A stretch of DNA of 8,234 bases, taken from positions 1-8,234 of the forward strand of contig DQVD01000408.1 of NCBI GenBank assembly GCA_015661935.1, given 5' to 3'. A program made the translations under genes and the position numbers. Below the pieces are notes generated by a model. The model searched no databases. It was not told the DNA's origin and saw nothing but the letters and a program-made list of their open reading frames with translations. This document shows, in pieces, positions 7,376-8,234 of this stretch; the stretch's first letter is position 1; each line of letters starts with the position of its first letter. This DNA is from Desulfocapsa sulfexigens (GTDB taxonomy: Bacteria > Desulfobacterota > Desulfobulbia > Desulfobulbales > Desulfocapsaceae).

Positions 7376-7401
7376 TTGCGAAGATTGTTTCTTACTTCAC
7401 G

Positions 7402-7461
7402 TCATGGATTAAAGTAAACTGAAGATAAGTCGAGTGTTGTTATCGTTTGCTTTTCAGTCAT
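7402..7461 (-). pseudogene. Possible N-terminal scrap of the thioesterase gene
   Basis: An ATG lies one base after the receptor's stop codon (TAA-G-ATG), the spacing of a translationally coupled next gene. It reads MTEKQTITTLDLSSVYFNP and then a TGA (7402-7404). If that TGA came from a CGA codon, the frame would continue as R-REVRNNLR. This is loosely like the start of type II thioesterases, which have a short polar leader before a basic-hydrophobic strand. No catalytic motif is retained, so the assignment rests mainly on position. It could equally be a chance ORF of 19 codons. Confidence 0.35.
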
Positions 7462-7462
7462 C

Positions 7463-8234
7463 TTAAAACCGGCCAGTCAACATGATACCAAATGTTCTGG
7501 GTTCACCAGAACGGCCATACCAGCGGTTGCTTACTTCAAAAGCTCTTGTTGCGTATTCTTCGTCAAAAAGATTATTGCTGTATAGGTACATATCAAAATG
7601 TTTTGTTTCGTAACCTATTTTAGCATCGACAATACCGTAGCTAGACTGTGATTGTGTATTGGCAGGATCGAAAAATATTTCACCAAATTGAGCATAACGT
7701 CCACTCACAAAAAGTCCATTGGTAAAGCGGTATGTCCCACCGAGGTTTAGTGTGTACTCAGGAGAATCGACAACCCGGTTACCGTCATGTACAAAGGGAC
7801 CTTGCGAAAAGTCATCGTATTCCGCTTTGGTGTATGCTGCTCCGGCAATCACTTCAAGCCCGGCTATGGGACGGGCAATAAGCTCGATTTCCGTACCTTT
7901 ACTTGTGGCTTTTCCTGCATTGTCTATATAGACAGTAGCTCCGCCGGAGGTCAAAACTTCAACCTGCATATCCGACCAGTCTATATAAAATAATGAGGCA
8001 TTCAGTTGTAGCTTTTTATCCAGCCAGGATGTTTTAACCCCAAGTTCATAGTTCATCGTAAATTCAGGTTCATAAGAAGAGCCAATTTTTTCAACGGCAT
8101 TAAAGCCACCGCTTCGAAAGCCACGGGATACACTCACATATGATCTCATTTCATCGGAAAACTGATAACTGACTGCCGCCTTGGGCAACCAGGTATCAAA
8201 GGATTTATCAGTCGATCCCGACAGGGGCATGTAT
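7463..8234 (-). CDS. TonB-dependent outer-membrane receptor, C-terminal part (5' end outside window)
   Basis: The reading frame stays open to the window edge, so the true start lies beyond it. An ATG at 8228-8230 is internal. About 257 codons are present, against a usual 650-750 for the family. The sequence is the end of a 22-strand beta-barrel. It shows alternating amphipathic strands, the conserved SVSRGFRSGGFN turn (33-44, counted from that internal Met) and EPEFTMNYELGVK (54-66). Next come SLFYIDWSDMQV (79-90), the NLFDEEYATR box near the end (220-229) and a C-terminal Phe for outer-membrane assembly. Such receptors bring ferric siderophores or similar ligands into the periplasm using TonB energy. 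The plug domain and TonB box are not in view, so the ligand cannot be judged. The best match in style is the pesticin/yersiniabactin receptor (FyuA) group, but this is only suggested by the neighbouring genes. It is followed by the hairpin terminator and the thioesterase relic. Confidence 0.93.
   Translation of the reverse strand, partial: YMPLSGSTDKSFDTWLPKAAVSYQFSDEMRSYVSVSRGFRSGGFNAVEKIGSSYEPEFTMNYELGVKTSWLDKKLQLNASLFYIDWSDMQVEVLTSGGATVYIDNAGKATSKGTEIELIARPIAGLEVIAGAAYTKAEYDDFSQGPFVHDGNRVVDSPEYTLNLGGTYRFTNGLFVSGRYAQFGEIFFDPANTQSQSSYGIVDAKIGYETKHFDMYLYSNNLFDEEYATRAFEVSNRWYGRSGEPRTFGIMLTGRF

Overview
The window looks like one transport and cofactor-maturation segment of a siderophore-type (metallophore) locus from a Gram-negative bacterium. 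The outer-membrane TonB-dependent receptor establishes the Gram-negative envelope. Base composition is moderately AT-rich, and every recognisable gene lies on the minus strand. I cannot fix the genus. The general style would fit Desulfobacterota or Gammaproteobacteria, but that is a guess.

In transcription order (high to low coordinates) the layout is as follows. (1) The C-terminal third of a TonB-dependent outer-membrane receptor, cut by the window edge (7463-8234). (2) A decayed type II thioesterase of the NRPS/PKS-editing kind (about 7079-7461). It has a probable N-terminal scrap, an internal deletion that removed the nucleophile region, and a clear C-terminal third with an in-frame stop. 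A perfect 18-bp hairpin terminator (7332-7375) now sits in the deletion. (3) A 160-bp leader without a gene. (4-5) Two paired half-size ABC transporters with exporter-type fold (5168-6916 and 3322-5064), of the YbtP/YbtQ or IrtA/IrtB kind. The gap between them is filled by a small imperfect inverted-repeat element (5091-5165). (6) An EntD/Sfp-type 4'-phosphopantetheinyl transferase (2567-3244). (7) A 12-TM RND/MMPL-type exporter (122-2485). (8) A short AT-rich tail with repeat motifs (1-121).

Read together, the receptor would bring a ferric siderophore across the outer membrane. The ABC pair would carry it across the inner membrane. The phosphopantetheinyl transferase would activate the carrier domains of an NRPS/PKS, which is not in this window. 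The RND protein could export the product. The dead thioesterase shows that the locus once had (or was copied from one with) a full biosynthetic operon. The combination of an IrtAB/YbtPQ-like pair, an MMPL-type exporter and a PPTase parallels the mycobactin transport logic (MmpL4/5, IrtAB, PptT), here in a Gram-negative setting. The siderophore assignment and the exporter's cargo are inferences. The protein families are read directly from motifs.
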